Shown: piece by piece, positions 5,746 through 6,415 of the stretch
How the letters are laid out: each line of letters opens with the position of its first letter
Position numbering within the stretch: position 1 is the stretch's first letter
Assembly (NCBI GenBank): GCA_002373875.1
Contig: DFKQ01000097.1
Location: 1-6,415, forward strand
Source of the DNA: Lachnospiraceae bacterium UBA3641
GTDB taxonomy: Bacteria; Bacillota; Clostridia; Lachnospirales; Lachnospiraceae
Direction of reading: 5' to 3'
Length of the DNA stretch: 6,415 nt
Translations under genes and position numbers: made by a program
Notes under the pieces: generated by a model
The model's input: the letters and a program-made list of their open reading frames with translations, nothing else
The model's database searches: none
Told to the model about the DNA's origin: nothing

Positions 5746-6415
5746 ATGAACAACAGAGCTAAGTATGAAACATTGGCGCTTACTGTCCTTAAGGATCTGG
5801 CTAAGGCACGCGGCATCAAGGGCCTCACGGGGCTTAAGAAGGCTGACATTATCGAGGCCATGGTTAAGAAGGATGAGGAGGAAGCAGCGGCCGGAGCTCC
5901 TTCGTCCAAGATTCAGGAGTTCCCGGGGTCGGCAAAAACGGCCGAAGAGACGACGGAGAGCTCCGAAGGAACCGAGAACAAGGGAGCTTCCGACGGGATC
6001 GATATTTCCGAGGAGAAGAGGAGCCTTGATTCCGGGATCGAGGCCAGGGGCATCCTGGAGGTATTGTCCGACGGTTACGGCTTCATCAGGAGCGAGAACT
6101 ATCTTCCGGGCGAGAACGATGTCTACGTCGCTCCCAGCCAGATAAGAAGGTTCTCTCTCAAGACAGGAGACATCATCACCGGTAACACCAGGGTCAAGAG
6201 CCAGACCGATAAGTTCGGAGCCCTGCTCTTTGTAAAGACCATAAACGGGTTAAGCCCTCAGGAGCATTCCCTTCGTAAGAATTTCGAGGATCTTACCCCG
6301 ATATTTCCGGATGAGAAGCTGACGCTTGAGAGGCCCGGCGGTCCTGTTGCCATGAGGATTATGGATCTCTTTTCACCCGTGGGCAAGGGGCAGCGCGGTA
6401 TGATCGTATCACCGC
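5746..6415 (+). CDS. rho: Transcription termination factor Rho, N-terminal part, cut by the window edge
   Basis: The first 223 residues of Rho, the hexameric RNA-dependent ATPase that ends transcription and silences untranslated RNA. Residues about 6-44 match the Rho N-terminal helical domain (LKDLAKARGIKGLTGLKKAD). A variable acidic linker rich in Glu, Ser and Ala spans about 45-100. The cold-shock-like RNA-binding domain follows at about 102-165, with the RNP-like DGYGFIRS (109-116) and the family signature DVYVAPSQIRRF (125-136). The lead into the ATPase domain is present (FEDLTPIFP, then MDLFSPVGKGQRGMIVSP at 206-223). The next residues in Rho proteins are the Walker A P-loop, just outside the window. 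AGGAG at 5735-5739, six bases before ATG 5746, supports the start. The gene has its own candidate promoter and is divergent from the CarD-family gene. The reading frame is open to the edge with no sign of damage. Confidence 0.97.
   Translation, partial: MNNRAKYETLALTVLKDLAKARGIKGLTGLKKADIIEAMVKKDEEEAAAGAPSSKIQEFPGSAKTAEETTESSEGTENKGASDGIDISEEKRSLDSGIEARGILEVLSDGYGFIRSENYLPGENDVYVAPSQIRRFSLKTGDIITGNTRVKSQTDKFGALLFVKTINGLSPQEHSLRKNFEDLTPIFPDEKLTLERPGGPVAMRIMDLFSPVGKGQRGMIVSP

Noticed and set aside
5765..6145. 126-codon Arg-rich open frame on the plus strand
   Set aside because: It is an out-of-frame shadow of rho; the rho frame has the SD, the domain matches and an open frame to the window edge.
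1..6415. Search for a defence, mobile or biosynthetic system
   Set aside because: No transposase, integrase, nuclease, toxin pair, CRISPR repeat or synthase motif is visible; the four genes are a surface protein, an LRR protein and two core transcription factors.

Overview
The window suggests a low-to-mid-GC Gram-positive anaerobe of the Clostridia, most likely Lachnospiraceae (Butyrivibrio-like). This rests on strong AGGAG-type ribosome binding sites, a clostridial-type CarD-family protein, a Rho whose N-terminal extension and linker resemble those of Lachnospiraceae, and Ig-like and BspA-type leucine-rich repeats common in that family. The family-level placement is inference from recognition, not from a search.

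Layout. Positions 1-79 are the end of an upstream leader or intergenic stretch, with a hairpin followed by eight T residues. Positions 80-3943 (+) encode a 1287-residue secreted protein built of degenerate bacterial Ig-like modules, with a signal peptide but no recognisable wall anchor. After 31 bp, positions 3975-4934 (+) encode a 319-residue protein without a signal peptide: three BspA-type leucine-rich repeats followed by a helical C-terminal region. Its 3' end overlaps by 27 bp the 3' end of a convergent gene at 4908-5423 (-), a CarD/CdnL-family RNA polymerase-binding regulator. A 322-bp AT-rich divergent intergenic region follows, with candidate promoters for both sides. From 5746 to the right edge (+) lies the first 223 codons of transcription termination factor Rho, cut just before the Walker A motif.

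How the genes fit together. The right half holds two core transcription genes, one acting on RNA polymerase at promoters (CarD family) and one terminating transcripts (Rho), arranged back to back with a shared control region. The left half is an accessory pair, a large extracellular protein and a probably cytoplasmic LRR protein, likely cotranscribed. The convergent junction has no U-tract terminator, only hairpins, so termination there may depend on Rho. I see no mobile element, CRISPR array, tRNA or rRNA, and no clear sign of a novel multi-gene system. The LRR protein's C-terminal half and the surface/LRR pairing are the least explained parts.
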